Shown here piece by piece: positions 1 to 4,577 of a DNA stretch of 7,033 nucleotides. This DNA comes from JAVKSM01 sp039583705 (GTDB lineage: Bacteria; Actinomycetota; Actinomycetes; Mycobacteriales; Pseudonocardiaceae): NCBI GenBank assembly GCA_039583705.1, contig JAVKSM010000137.1:1-7033 (forward strand), read 5' to 3'. Within the stretch, counting starts at the first letter, position 1. The number at the start of each line of letters is the position of its first letter. A program made the position numbers and the translations under genes. Below the pieces are notes generated by a model that saw only the letters and a program-made list of their open reading frames with translations, was not told the origin of the DNA and searched no databases.

Positions 1-1
1 G

Positions 2-322
2 AGGGGGATCGCCGCGGGGATGGGGGTGCTCGGCGCCGTCACCTCACCGACCTTCGTGCTCGCCCGGGAGCACCGGCCGGCACCAGGGGGGGGTGGGGTG
101 GCGCTGGTCCACGTCGATGCCTACCGACTCGGGGGCCTGGGCGAGCTGGACGCGCTCGACCTCGACACCGACCTGTCGCAGGCCGCCGTCGTCGTCGAGT
201 GGGGTGAGGGGCTTGCCGAGCGGCTCGCGGCCGAGCACCTGCTGGTGCGGCTGTCCCGGCGCGCGGAGGACGAGGTCCGGATCGCCCAGCTCGTCGGCCC
301 ACCCCGGCTCGTGCCGGGCTAG
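2..322 (+). CDS. tsaE: tRNA threonylcarbamoyladenosine biosynthesis protein TsaE, C-terminal part (5' end outside window)
   Basis: TsaE is the small P-loop ATPase that binds the TsaB-TsaD complex and powers turnover in tRNA t6A37 synthesis in the cytoplasm. About 106 of the usual ~150 residues are present. The frame is open to the left edge, reading RGIAAGMGVLG, the stretch that normally follows the Walker A loop, so the P-loop itself lies outside the window. Visible family motifs are TSPTFVL (switch-like segment after the P-loop helix), VHVDAYRL (HxDxYR motif) and VVVEWGEGL (E-W-G motif). The C-terminus ends ...PRLVPG before a TAG stop at 320-322. The ATG at 20 is internal, not the true start. 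In many actinobacteria the next gene is tsaB, but here about 1.9 kb of other genes intervene. The identity is secure from the motif order and from the tsaB-rimI-tsaD genes downstream. Confidence 0.93.
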   Translation, partial: RGIAAGMGVLGAVTSPTFVLAREHRPAPGGGGVALVHVDAYRLGGLGELDALDLDTDLSQAAVVVEWGEGLAERLAAEHLLVRLSRRAEDEVRIAQLVGPPRLVPG

Positions 323-387
323 GGACACAGCCCAGCCAACGCCGGTGGCGGCGGTCTCGCCGGACCGTCCGGCCGTGGCGGGCGACC

Positions 388-416
388 ATGATTAGCTACT
401 CACTACTTGCCATAAT
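388..416 (+). promoter_or_regulatory. Candidate promoter for the MerR-family gene
   Basis: This is an unusually AT-rich patch in the 258-base gap after tsaE. ATGATT (388-393) and CATAAT (411-416) are separated by 17 bases. The -10 matches the sigma-70 type consensus at five of six positions, but the -35 is poor. It would give a leader of about 155 bases before the start at 581. The heptamer TAGCTAC at 393-399 also occurs at 1516-1522 in the hsp20 control region, which may hint at a shared regulator but could be chance. This is inferred from sequence only. Confidence 0.35.
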
Positions 417-529
417 CTGTTGTCGCTGCTGTACTTACGTCTGCGGTGAGGACATCGTGAGACAGCAGGTGGTCGATCGAGGAGGTGGTCGTCTGACCCG
501 TCGACAGTCGTCGTTCGTCGTGAATCACT

Positions 530-564
530 GGGTAGGGGCCTGGCCGGCGGCCGGGTCCCTACCC
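530..564 (+). other. Long GC-rich hairpin in the leader of the MerR-family gene
   Basis: GGGTAGGG (530-537) is exactly complementary to CCCTACCC (557-564), and pairing continues inward to a GGC loop at 546-548. The stem is 16 pairs with no bulge. The only two non-Watson-Crick positions are G538-U556 and U541-G553, which pair in + strand RNA but would be C-A mismatches in the opposite transcript. This suggests that the + strand RNA is the relevant molecule. The hairpin ends 16 bases before the GTG at 581 and has no U-tract. It could be an intrinsic terminator after tsaE, a leader element affecting translation of the regulator, or a DNA operator. Confidence 0.6.
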
Positions 565-580
565 GTCGGGGTGGCCGACG

Positions 581-916
581 GTGGGCGTGGGCCGGCTCGA
601 CGATGAGGACTACCCGGCGCTGAGCATGGGGCAGGCCGCGGAACTGCTGGGGGTGCAGCCCGCGTTCCTGCGCAGCCTGGACGCCGCCGAGGTGCTGCGA
701 CCGAGCCGCTCCAGCGGCGGTCATCGCCGCTACTCGCGCCGCGAGCTGGTCCTGGCTTCGCGCATCCGGGCGTTGTTCGACGAGGGGCTGAGCCTGGACG
801 CCGCGCACCGCATCGTGGTCCTGGAGGACCAGCTCGAGGGCGCCCGCCAGCGGATCGCCGAGCTGGAACGGCGTTTGGGCGAGCACGGGTGGGGTCGGCG
901 TCGCGAGCACTCCTGA
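581..916 (+). CDS. HspR-like MerR-family transcriptional regulator
   Basis: This 111-residue DNA-binding protein probably represses the neighbouring chaperone genes. The helix-turn-helix covers about residues 14-39 (LSMGQAAELLGVQPAFLRSL), followed by the MerR wing motif SGGHRRYSRREL at 45-56. A second helical part at 57-80 runs into a short coiled coil (about 79-101, VVLEDQLEGARQRIAELERR). No effector-binding domain or metal-ligand cysteines follow, which matches HspR-type members that respond to chaperone state rather than to a small molecule. It lacks the usual hydrophobic HspR C-terminal tail, so I write HspR-like and give no symbol. The start is uncertain: GTG at 581 is the first in-frame start after the TAG at 533, GTG at 587 is possible, and neither has a convincing ribosome site. 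The gene converges on the J-domain gene, with 41 bases between stop codons. Control of hsp20 and the J gene is inferred from proximity. Confidence 0.8.
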   Translation: MGVGRLDDEDYPALSMGQAAELLGVQPAFLRSLDAAEVLRPSRSSGGHRRYSRRELVLASRIRALFDEGLSLDAAHRIVVLEDQLEGARQRIAELERRLGEHGWGRRREHS

Positions 917-957
917 GGCCCCCGCCGTAAGGAACACGGGCGAGATGCCCCCCCAGG

Positions 958-1386
958 TCAGCACGGGCGGGGGTGGCGGCGCACCGGCCCCACCCGAATC
1001 CAGGGCTGGGGGTTGGACGGACCGTGCCGGTAGCGCACCGGGATCGGGATCGGCACGGACGTCCCAGCGCTGATCGCGTCCTGGCGAGAGCCAGGCTCTG
1101 CCCGCTGGGCGGCTCGGGTGCGGTCATAGCCGGCCCGGCGGGCCGGGTCGCGGAGCACGGTGTAGGCGTGGAGCACGTCGCCCAGGCTGGGCGCGGCGGG
1201 GCCGCCAGCCTGATCCTCGCCGTGGCGCTGGCCATGGGTGTCGGGGTGAAGCTGGCGGAGCCGCCGTCGGTAGGCGCGACCCAACTCGCCGAGCTCCGCG
1301 TCCGGCGACACGCCCAAGACCGCGTACAGGTCGGTCGTGTGCCCGGCCGAGTCGTGGCGGTCGGAGGGCCGCTGCGAAGCTGTCAT
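958..1386 (-). CDS. Short J-domain (DnaJ-like) co-chaperone
   Basis: J-domain proteins stimulate the ATPase of Hsp70 (DnaK) and deliver clients to it. The J-domain begins at DLYAVLGVSPDAE and contains helix II (YRRRLRQL), the intact catalytic HPD motif (LHPDTH) and a helix III ending DPARRAGYDRTR. There is no Gly/Phe-rich region, zinc-finger domain or DnaJ C-terminal domain, so this is a minimal J protein and not canonical DnaJ. The tail after the J-domain ends WIRVGPVRRHPRPC, resembling an (I/L)R(V/A)GPVR(W/R)HP tail I recall from other small actinobacterial J proteins. I chose the ATG at 1386 because it puts the J-domain about 19 residues from the N-terminus and has a weak CAGG upstream. 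In-frame ATGs at 1449, 1446 and 1479 would extend it to as many as 173 residues, but that extension has poorer third-position GC and no conservation I recognise. It is divergent from hsp20. Confidence 0.82.
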   Translation of the reverse strand: MTASQRPSDRHDSAGHTTDLYAVLGVSPDAELGELGRAYRRRLRQLHPDTHGQRHGEDQAGGPAAPSLGDVLHAYTVLRDPARRAGYDRTRAAQRAEPGSRQDAISAGTSVPIPIPVRYRHGPSNPQPWIRVGPVRRHPRPC

Positions 1387-1497
1387 TGGGGTGCCTGCGG
1401 GATGGTCAGCGGTCAGGGCTGGGCGCCGGGGCGTCTCAGTCCTCATCATCTCATCGGTCAGCGAGCGGCTTCCACCCATTCGGAGTAGAACGTGGGC

Positions 1498-1525
1498 TTG
1501 ACTAGAAGAACTCTCTAGCTACCAT
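1498..1525 (+). promoter_or_regulatory. hsp20 promoter with an operator-like dyad in the spacer
   Basis: TTGACT (1498-1503) and TACCAT (1520-1525) form a sigma-70 type promoter with a 16-base spacer. Inside lies a perfect inverted repeat, CTAGA (1502-1506) and TCTAG (1514-1518), separated by 7 bases. It overlaps the -35 and most of the spacer, where MerR-family proteins and other repressors commonly bind. It does not match the HspR HAIR consensus (CTTGAGT-N7-ACTCAAG), although CTTGACT at 1497-1503 and ACTC at 1510-1513 resemble parts of it, and it is not CIRCE. The same gap must also hold the promoter of the divergent J gene. Assigning the MerR protein to this site is inference. Confidence 0.55.
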
Positions 1526-1608
1526 TGCAGGTATCGGGCTGGAGCGCACAGCCCGCGACGACGCAAGTGGCATGGCATCGCCCCCACCGTGGAAGGAGAT
1601 CACCTGCG

Positions 1609-2040
1609 ATGCTGATGCGTACCGACCCGTTCCGGGAACTGGACCGGCTCACCCAGCAGTTCTTCAGTGCCCCCGGCACCGCGGCGCGTCCAGCGGCGAT
1701 GCCGATGGACGCCTACCGCCACGGCGAGCACTTCGTCGTGGAGTTCGATCTGCCCGGGGTGGATCCGGCCTCGATCGACCTGGACGTGGAGCACAACGTG
1801 CTGACCGTCAAGGCCGAGCGCCGCCCGACCCTGGGCGAGCAGGTGGAGCTGCAGGTCGCCGAGCGGCCCCGCGGAGTGTTCTCCCGCCAGCTCTTTCTGG
1901 GCGACACTCTCGACACCGAGCACATCGAGGCCAGCTACGCCACTGGTGTGTTGACCCTGCGGATCCCGGTCGCCGAGCAGGCCAAGCCCCGCAAGATCGC
2001 GATCGCGTCCGCGGACGAGGCCAAGCAGCTCAACGCCTGA
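1609..2040 (+). CDS. Small heat-shock protein, Hsp20/alpha-crystallin family
   Basis: This ATP-independent cytoplasmic holdase binds unfolding proteins and passes them to the DnaK system. The product is 143 residues, normal for an actinobacterial Hsp18-type protein. The N-terminus MLMRTDPFRELDRLTQQFF is the usual short helical arm. The alpha-crystallin domain runs from about residue 35 (PMDAYRHGEHFVVEFDLPGV) to about 132. It includes DLDVEHNVLTVKAER, the RQLFLGDTLDTEHIEA strand-loop, and the signature ASYATGVLTLRIPV (A-x3-G-V-L-x-L-x-I-P). KIAI after it resembles the IxI assembly motif. The start is fixed by a strong ribosome site GGAAGGAG at 1591-1598, ten bases before the ATG. An upstream TTG at 1525 would extend the frame but overlaps the -10. 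The gene is divergent from the J-domain gene. Its leader of about 77 bases holds a 6-bp hairpin (1535-1540/1550-1555). Confidence 0.94.
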   Translation: MLMRTDPFRELDRLTQQFFSAPGTAARPAAMPMDAYRHGEHFVVEFDLPGVDPASIDLDVEHNVLTVKAERRPTLGEQVELQVAERPRGVFSRQLFLGDTLDTEHIEASYATGVLTLRIPVAEQAKPRKIAIASADEAKQLNA

Positions 2041-2113
2041 GGGCAGGGCCTGGCCGCCGGAAGGGGACAGTGTCAACGACCGAGAGGAGGTGCTCATCAC
2101 CGATGGGGATGGG

Positions 2114-2142
2114 ACGGCGCCGCGGCCCGGCCGCGGCGCCGT
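2114..2142 (+). terminator. Perfect 12-bp inverted repeat, probable hsp20 terminator
   Basis: Positions 2114-2125 pair without mismatch with 2131-2142 around a five-base loop (CCCGG). The stem is almost entirely G/C and sits 73 bases after the hsp20 stop. There is no U-tract, as is common for actinobacterial terminators. It would separate hsp20 transcription from the tsaB operon. A role as an RNA-stabilising 3' structure is also possible. Confidence 0.6.
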
Positions 2143-2187
2143 GCCGGGCGGTCGGCTCGAGGGCGACCCGGCCGAGACGGCATAGCC

Positions 2188-2214
2188 CCGCTCCGCCACG
2201 CCGCCGCGGAGCGG
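2188..2214 (+). other. 9-bp inverted repeat upstream of tsaB
   Basis: CCGCTCCGC (2188-2196) pairs exactly with GCGGAGCGG (2206-2214) across a nine-base loop. It lies 20 bases before the tsaB start and 46 bases after the stronger hairpin. It may be a second terminator-like element, or may mark the upstream boundary of the tsaB promoter. In DNA this GC-rich, short palindromes are not rare, so weight is limited. The rest of the 193-base gap between hsp20 and tsaB holds no convincing gene. Confidence 0.35.
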
Positions 2215-2219
2215 CGGAT

Positions 2220-2225
2220 TACGCT
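2220..2225 (+). promoter_or_regulatory. Candidate -10 element for leaderless tsaB mRNA
   Basis: TACGCT fits the actinobacterial TANNNT -10 motif and ends eight bases before the GTG at 2234, so transcription would begin at or next to the start codon. This would explain why tsaB has no usable ribosome site; the nearest purine-rich run (2208-2217) is about 16 bases away. No clear -35 is visible, and a six-base motif alone is weak evidence. Confidence 0.35.
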
Positions 2226-2233
2226 CGGTACCC

Positions 2234-2989
2234 GTGCTCGTGCTGGCGCTGGACACCGCCACCCCGGCGGTCACCGCCGGGGTCGTCGAGTTCCCCACGA
2301 CCGGCGAGCCGCGGGTGCTCGCGCAGCGGGTGCGCTGCGACGCCCGCGCACACGCCGAGCTGCTGACGCCGCTGCTGCGGGCCGCGTTGCGGGAAGCAGG
2401 CGCGGAGTTGTCCACCGTGGACGCAATCGTGTGCGGGGCCGGCCCGGGGCCGTTCACCGGGCTGCGGGTGGGCATGGTCACCGCCGCCGCCCTGGGCGAC
2501 GCGCTGCGCCGGCCGGTGCACGGGGTGTGCAGCCTGGACGCCATCGCCTCGGCTGTGTCCGTTTCGGACGGTGCCGTTGCTGATGGTGCCGTTGCTGATG
2601 GTGCCGTTGCTGATGGTGCCGTTGCTGATGGTGCCGTTGCTGATGGTGTTTCTGATGGTGCCGCCGGGCCGCGGTCGTTGCTGGTCGCCACCGATGCCCG
2701 ACGGAGCGAGGTGTACTGGGCGCGCTACGAGGACGGCCGGCGCACCGACGGCCCCCACGTGCACCGGCCCGCGGACGTCCCGGTCGGCGGCGTGACGCGG
2801 GCCGCCGGGAGCGCCGCGCACCTGCTGGGCCTGCCGGTGCTCGGCCCGCTGTCCCCGCCGCCGGCCGGGCTCGTCGCGGTGGCCGCGTCCGCCCTGCGCG
2901 CCGGTACGACGCCGGCCCCCCTCGTTCCGCTCTACCTGCGCCGCCCCGACGCCGCCACGCCGGGCTCGCGCAAGCGGGGGAGCCGGTGA
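2234..2989 (+). CDS. tsaB: tRNA threonylcarbamoyladenosine biosynthesis protein TsaB, with an internal repeat expansion
   Basis: TsaB is the catalytically inactive ASKHA-fold partner of TsaD and is needed for t6A37 formation on ANN-decoding tRNAs. The product is 251 residues, slightly longer than typical (about 220-235). Motifs are the N-terminal strand-loop LALDTATPAVTAGVV (4-18), AHAELLTPLL (39-48), the signature GPGPFTGLRVG (70-80) and DARRSEVYWARYE at about 155-167. Between the two lobes, after SLDAIA, lies (GAVAD)x5 at 113-137, encoded by five identical 15-bp units. This segment is T-richer at third positions than its surroundings and accounts for the extra length. The frame is intact, so the protein is probably functional with a flexible linker. 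The GTG start is set by the family N-terminus MLVLALDTATP, and no ribosome site precedes it. The stop overlaps the rimI start by four bases (GTGA), implying translational coupling. Confidence 0.95.
   Translation: MLVLALDTATPAVTAGVVEFPTTGEPRVLAQRVRCDARAHAELLTPLLRAALREAGAELSTVDAIVCGAGPGPFTGLRVGMVTAAALGDALRRPVHGVCSLDAIASAVSVSDGAVADGAVADGAVADGAVADGAVADGVSDGAAGPRSLLVATDARRSEVYWARYEDGRRTDGPHVHRPADVPVGGVTRAAGSAAHLLGLPVLGPLSPPPAGLVAVAASALRAGTTPAPLVPLYLRRPDAATPGSRKRGSR
2570..2644 (+). repeat. 15-bp tandem repeat, five perfect copies, inside tsaB
   Basis: The unit GGTGCCGTTGCTGAT occurs at 2570, 2585, 2600, 2615 and 2630 without a mismatch. A shortened degenerate copy follows (GGTGTTTCTGAT, 2645-2656), then GGTGCC. 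Each unit encodes Gly-Ala-Val-Ala-Asp in the tsaB frame, so gain or loss of whole units keeps the frame. Complete identity between copies indicates recent expansion by slipped-strand replication, and copy number may differ between strains. There are no spacers, so it is not a CRISPR array. Confidence 0.97.
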
Positions 2990-3435
2990 CCGTCTCGGTC
3001 GGCCCGCTGCGCCCAGACGAGGCGCCCCGGTGCGCGGAGCTGGAACGCGAGCTGTTCGGCGGCGAGGACCCCTGGAGCACCCCGGACTTCCTCATCGAGC
3101 TGGCCACCGGGTGCCGCTACCTCGCCGCGCGCACCGTTGACGGCGTGCTCGTCGGCTACGGCGGCATGGCTGTCCGCGGCCCGCGAGCGGAGATCCACAC
3201 CCTCGGCGTCGACCCGGCCTGCCAGCGCCGTGGCATCGGCCGGGCCCTGCTGCGGGGGTTGCTGGCCTCCGCCGACGCGCTGCGCGCCTCCGTGTCCCTG
3301 GATGTGCGCACCGACAACGAGGCGGCGATCCGGCTGTACGAGAGCGAGGGCTTCACGATCGTCGGCACCCGCCGCTGCTACTACCAGCCCGGTGGAGCCG
3401 ACGCCTACACGATGCGGCGGGGGAGGCAGTCATGA
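2986..3435 (+). CDS. rimI: Ribosomal protein S18 alanine N-acetyltransferase RimI (GNAT family)
   Basis: RimI transfers acetyl from acetyl-CoA to the N-terminal alanine of ribosomal protein bS18; actinobacterial RimI enzymes can accept other N-termini. The 149-residue length is typical. The GNAT fold is complete: the central strand EIHTLGVDPACQ with the acetyl-CoA pyrophosphate loop QRRGIG (80-85), then SLDVRTDNEAAIRLYESEGF (104-123). Tyr118 there corresponds to the conserved catalytic tyrosine. RRCYYQPGGADAYTM near the C-terminus is the RimI signature. The GTG start overlaps the tsaB stop by four bases, and a purine-rich site (2975-2982) just precedes it. The stop overlaps the tsaD ATG by four bases. 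Placement between tsaB and tsaD is the standard actinobacterial arrangement and supports RimI over a generic GNAT protein. Confidence 0.94.
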   Translation: MTVSVGPLRPDEAPRCAELERELFGGEDPWSTPDFLIELATGCRYLAARTVDGVLVGYGGMAVRGPRAEIHTLGVDPACQRRGIGRALLRGLLASADALRASVSLDVRTDNEAAIRLYESEGFTIVGTRRCYYQPGGADAYTMRRGRQS

Positions 3436-4463
3436 CGGCCCTCGTGCTCGGTATCGAGACCTCGTGCGACGAGACCGGCGTCGGCCTGGTCCGGCTCGCC
3501 GGCGACGGCCGGGTAGAGCTGCTCGCCGACGAGGTCGCGTCCAGCGTCGCGGAACACGCGCGTTTCGGCGGGGTGGTCCCGGAGGTGGCTTCCCGGGCCC
3601 ACCTGGAGGCGATGGTGCCGACCGTGCGGCGGGCGTTGGCCGCCGCAGCCGCCGCACCATCCGACGTGGACGCCATCGCGGTCACGGCGGGGCCGGGGCT
3701 TGCCGGGGCGCTGCTCGTCGGGCTGGCCGCCGCCAAGGCCTACGCGCTGGCCTGGGAGGTGCCGCTCTACGGCGTCAACCACCTCGCCGCGCACGTCGCC
3801 GTGGACACCGTCGAGCACGGCCCGCTGCCGCCGTGCCTGGCGCTGCTGGTGTCCGGCGGGCACTCCAGCCTGCTGTCGGTGCCGGATCTCGCCGGTCCGG
3901 TCACACCGCTCGGCGCCACCCTCGACGACGCCGCCGGCGAGGCTTTCGACAAGGTGGCCCGGCTGCTCGGGCTGGGCTTTCCCGGCGGCCCCCACGTGGA
4001 CCGGGTGGCTCGCGACGGCGACCCGGCGGCGATCGCGTTCCCGCGCGGCCTGAGCGGCCCGCACGACGCCCCGTTCGACTTCTCCTTCTCAGGGCTGAAG
4101 ACCGCGGTGGCCCGCTACGTCGAGGCGAACCCGGGCCACCACGTCCCCGACGTCGCCGCGTCCTTCCAGGAAGCCGTGGTCGACGTGCTCACCGCCAAGG
4201 CCGTCCGGGCCGCTCGGGAACACGGCCTGGAGGTGCTGCTCGTCGGCGGCGGGGTGGCCGCCAACTCCCGGTTGCGGGCGCTGGCCGCGCAGCGCTGCGA
4301 GCGGGCCGGGATCGCGCTCCGGGTGCCCCGGCCCCGGCTGTGCACCGACAACGGCGCGATGGTCGCCGCGCTCGGCGCGCACCTGGTGGCCGCCGGCGCG
4401 CCCGGATCGGCTGGAGAGTTTTCCGCCGATCCGGCACTGCCCGTTACCGAAGTGCTGCGGTGA
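3432..4463 (+). CDS. tsaD: tRNA N6-adenosine threonylcarbamoyltransferase TsaD
   Basis: TsaD is the catalytic subunit of the t6A machinery and transfers the threonylcarbamoyl group from threonylcarbamoyl-AMP to tRNA A37. The product is 343 residues, full length for the family. Motifs in order are GIETSCDETGVGLV (7-20), SSVAEHARFGGVVPEVASR (37-55), TAGPGLAGALLVG (85-97), NHLAAH with metal ligands His117 and His121, LLVSGGHSSLL, LDDAAGEAFDKVARLLGL, FSFSGLKTAV, LLVGGGVAANSRLR, and CTDNGAMVAALG with the third metal ligand Asp306. All expected key residues are present. The ATG at 3432 has a good site GGGAGG (3421-3426) and shares ATGA with the rimI stop, so tsaB-rimI-tsaD should be one transcript with coupled translation. 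In many actinobacteria groES follows directly, but here a peptidase gene intervenes. Confidence 0.97.
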   Translation: MTALVLGIETSCDETGVGLVRLAGDGRVELLADEVASSVAEHARFGGVVPEVASRAHLEAMVPTVRRALAAAAAAPSDVDAIAVTAGPGLAGALLVGLAAAKAYALAWEVPLYGVNHLAAHVAVDTVEHGPLPPCLALLVSGGHSSLLSVPDLAGPVTPLGATLDDAAGEAFDKVARLLGLGFPGGPHVDRVARDGDPAAIAFPRGLSGPHDAPFDFSFSGLKTAVARYVEANPGHHVPDVAASFQEAVVDVLTAKAVRAAREHGLEVLLVGGGVAANSRLRALAAQRCERAGIALRVPRPRLCTDNGAMVAALGAHLVAAGAPGSAGEFSADPALPVTEVLR

Positions 4464-4492
4464 CCGTTAGCCCCCGGGTGGTTTTGCTCGCC

Positions 4493-4525
4493 CCGGTTCG
4501 GCCCTGGTTCGGCCCAGGTTCTGCC
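4493..4525 (+). repeat. Three 11-bp direct repeats upstream of the S53 peptidase gene
   Basis: The units CCGGTTCGGCC (4493-4503), CTGGTTCGGCC (4504-4514) and CAGGTTCTGCC (4515-4525) share the core GGTTCKGCC. An 11-base period places each on the same DNA face. Such helically phased arrays are typical of sites for OmpR-type winged-helix regulators, including SARP proteins. They lie in the 114-base gap between tsaD and the peptidase start. I could not find a well-placed -10 downstream, so a regulatory role is inference. A short palindrome CCTGG...CCAGG (4503-4507/4514-4518) sits within the array. Confidence 0.6.
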
Positions 4526-4577
4526 CGGCCGGCGAGGAAGACCGCTCCCCTGAAAGCTGACGGCCTCGGAGGTGTGC

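Noticed and set aside
388..606. Open frame starting ATG in the AT-rich patch, with an internal GTG at 457 preceded by GGTGAGGA (possible 49-residue leader peptide).
   Set aside because: The first part uses codons rare in such a GC-rich genome (CTA, ATA, TGT), the frame crosses the hairpin and overlaps the MerR start, and the product resembles nothing I know. I treat the stretch as promoter and leader.
918..974. Bidirectional terminator between the convergent MerR and J genes (GCCCCCGCC with GGCGGGGGT).
   Set aside because: The arms are about 39 bases apart and partly inside the J coding sequence. In DNA of this composition such C- and G-run matches are expected by chance.
1532..1608. RNA thermometer (ROSE or fourU type) in the hsp20 leader.
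   Set aside because: The GGAAGGAG site has no convincing complementary stretch in the leader, and the only clear hairpin (1535-1555) lies well upstream of it.
2070..2366. Possible small gene after hsp20 starting GTG 2070, GTG 2090 or ATG 2103 near an AGAGGAGG site.
   Set aside because: The 2090 frame is only 31 codons and overlaps its own ribosome site. The other frame runs through the perfect hairpin and into tsaB and gives an Arg/Pro-rich shadow sequence.
2570..2644. CRISPR-like array.
   Set aside because: The units are contiguous with no spacers, only 15 bp long and in frame with tsaB.
1600..2691. Long minus-strand open frame of 363 codons across hsp20 and tsaB.
   Set aside because: It is antisense to two clear genes, low in complexity, and owes its length to high GC and the tandem repeat.
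2571..2795. Frame encoding repeated MPLLMV units, resembling a membrane peptide.
   Set aside because: It is the +1 reading of the 15-bp repeat within tsaB, with no ribosome site and no support beyond the repeat.
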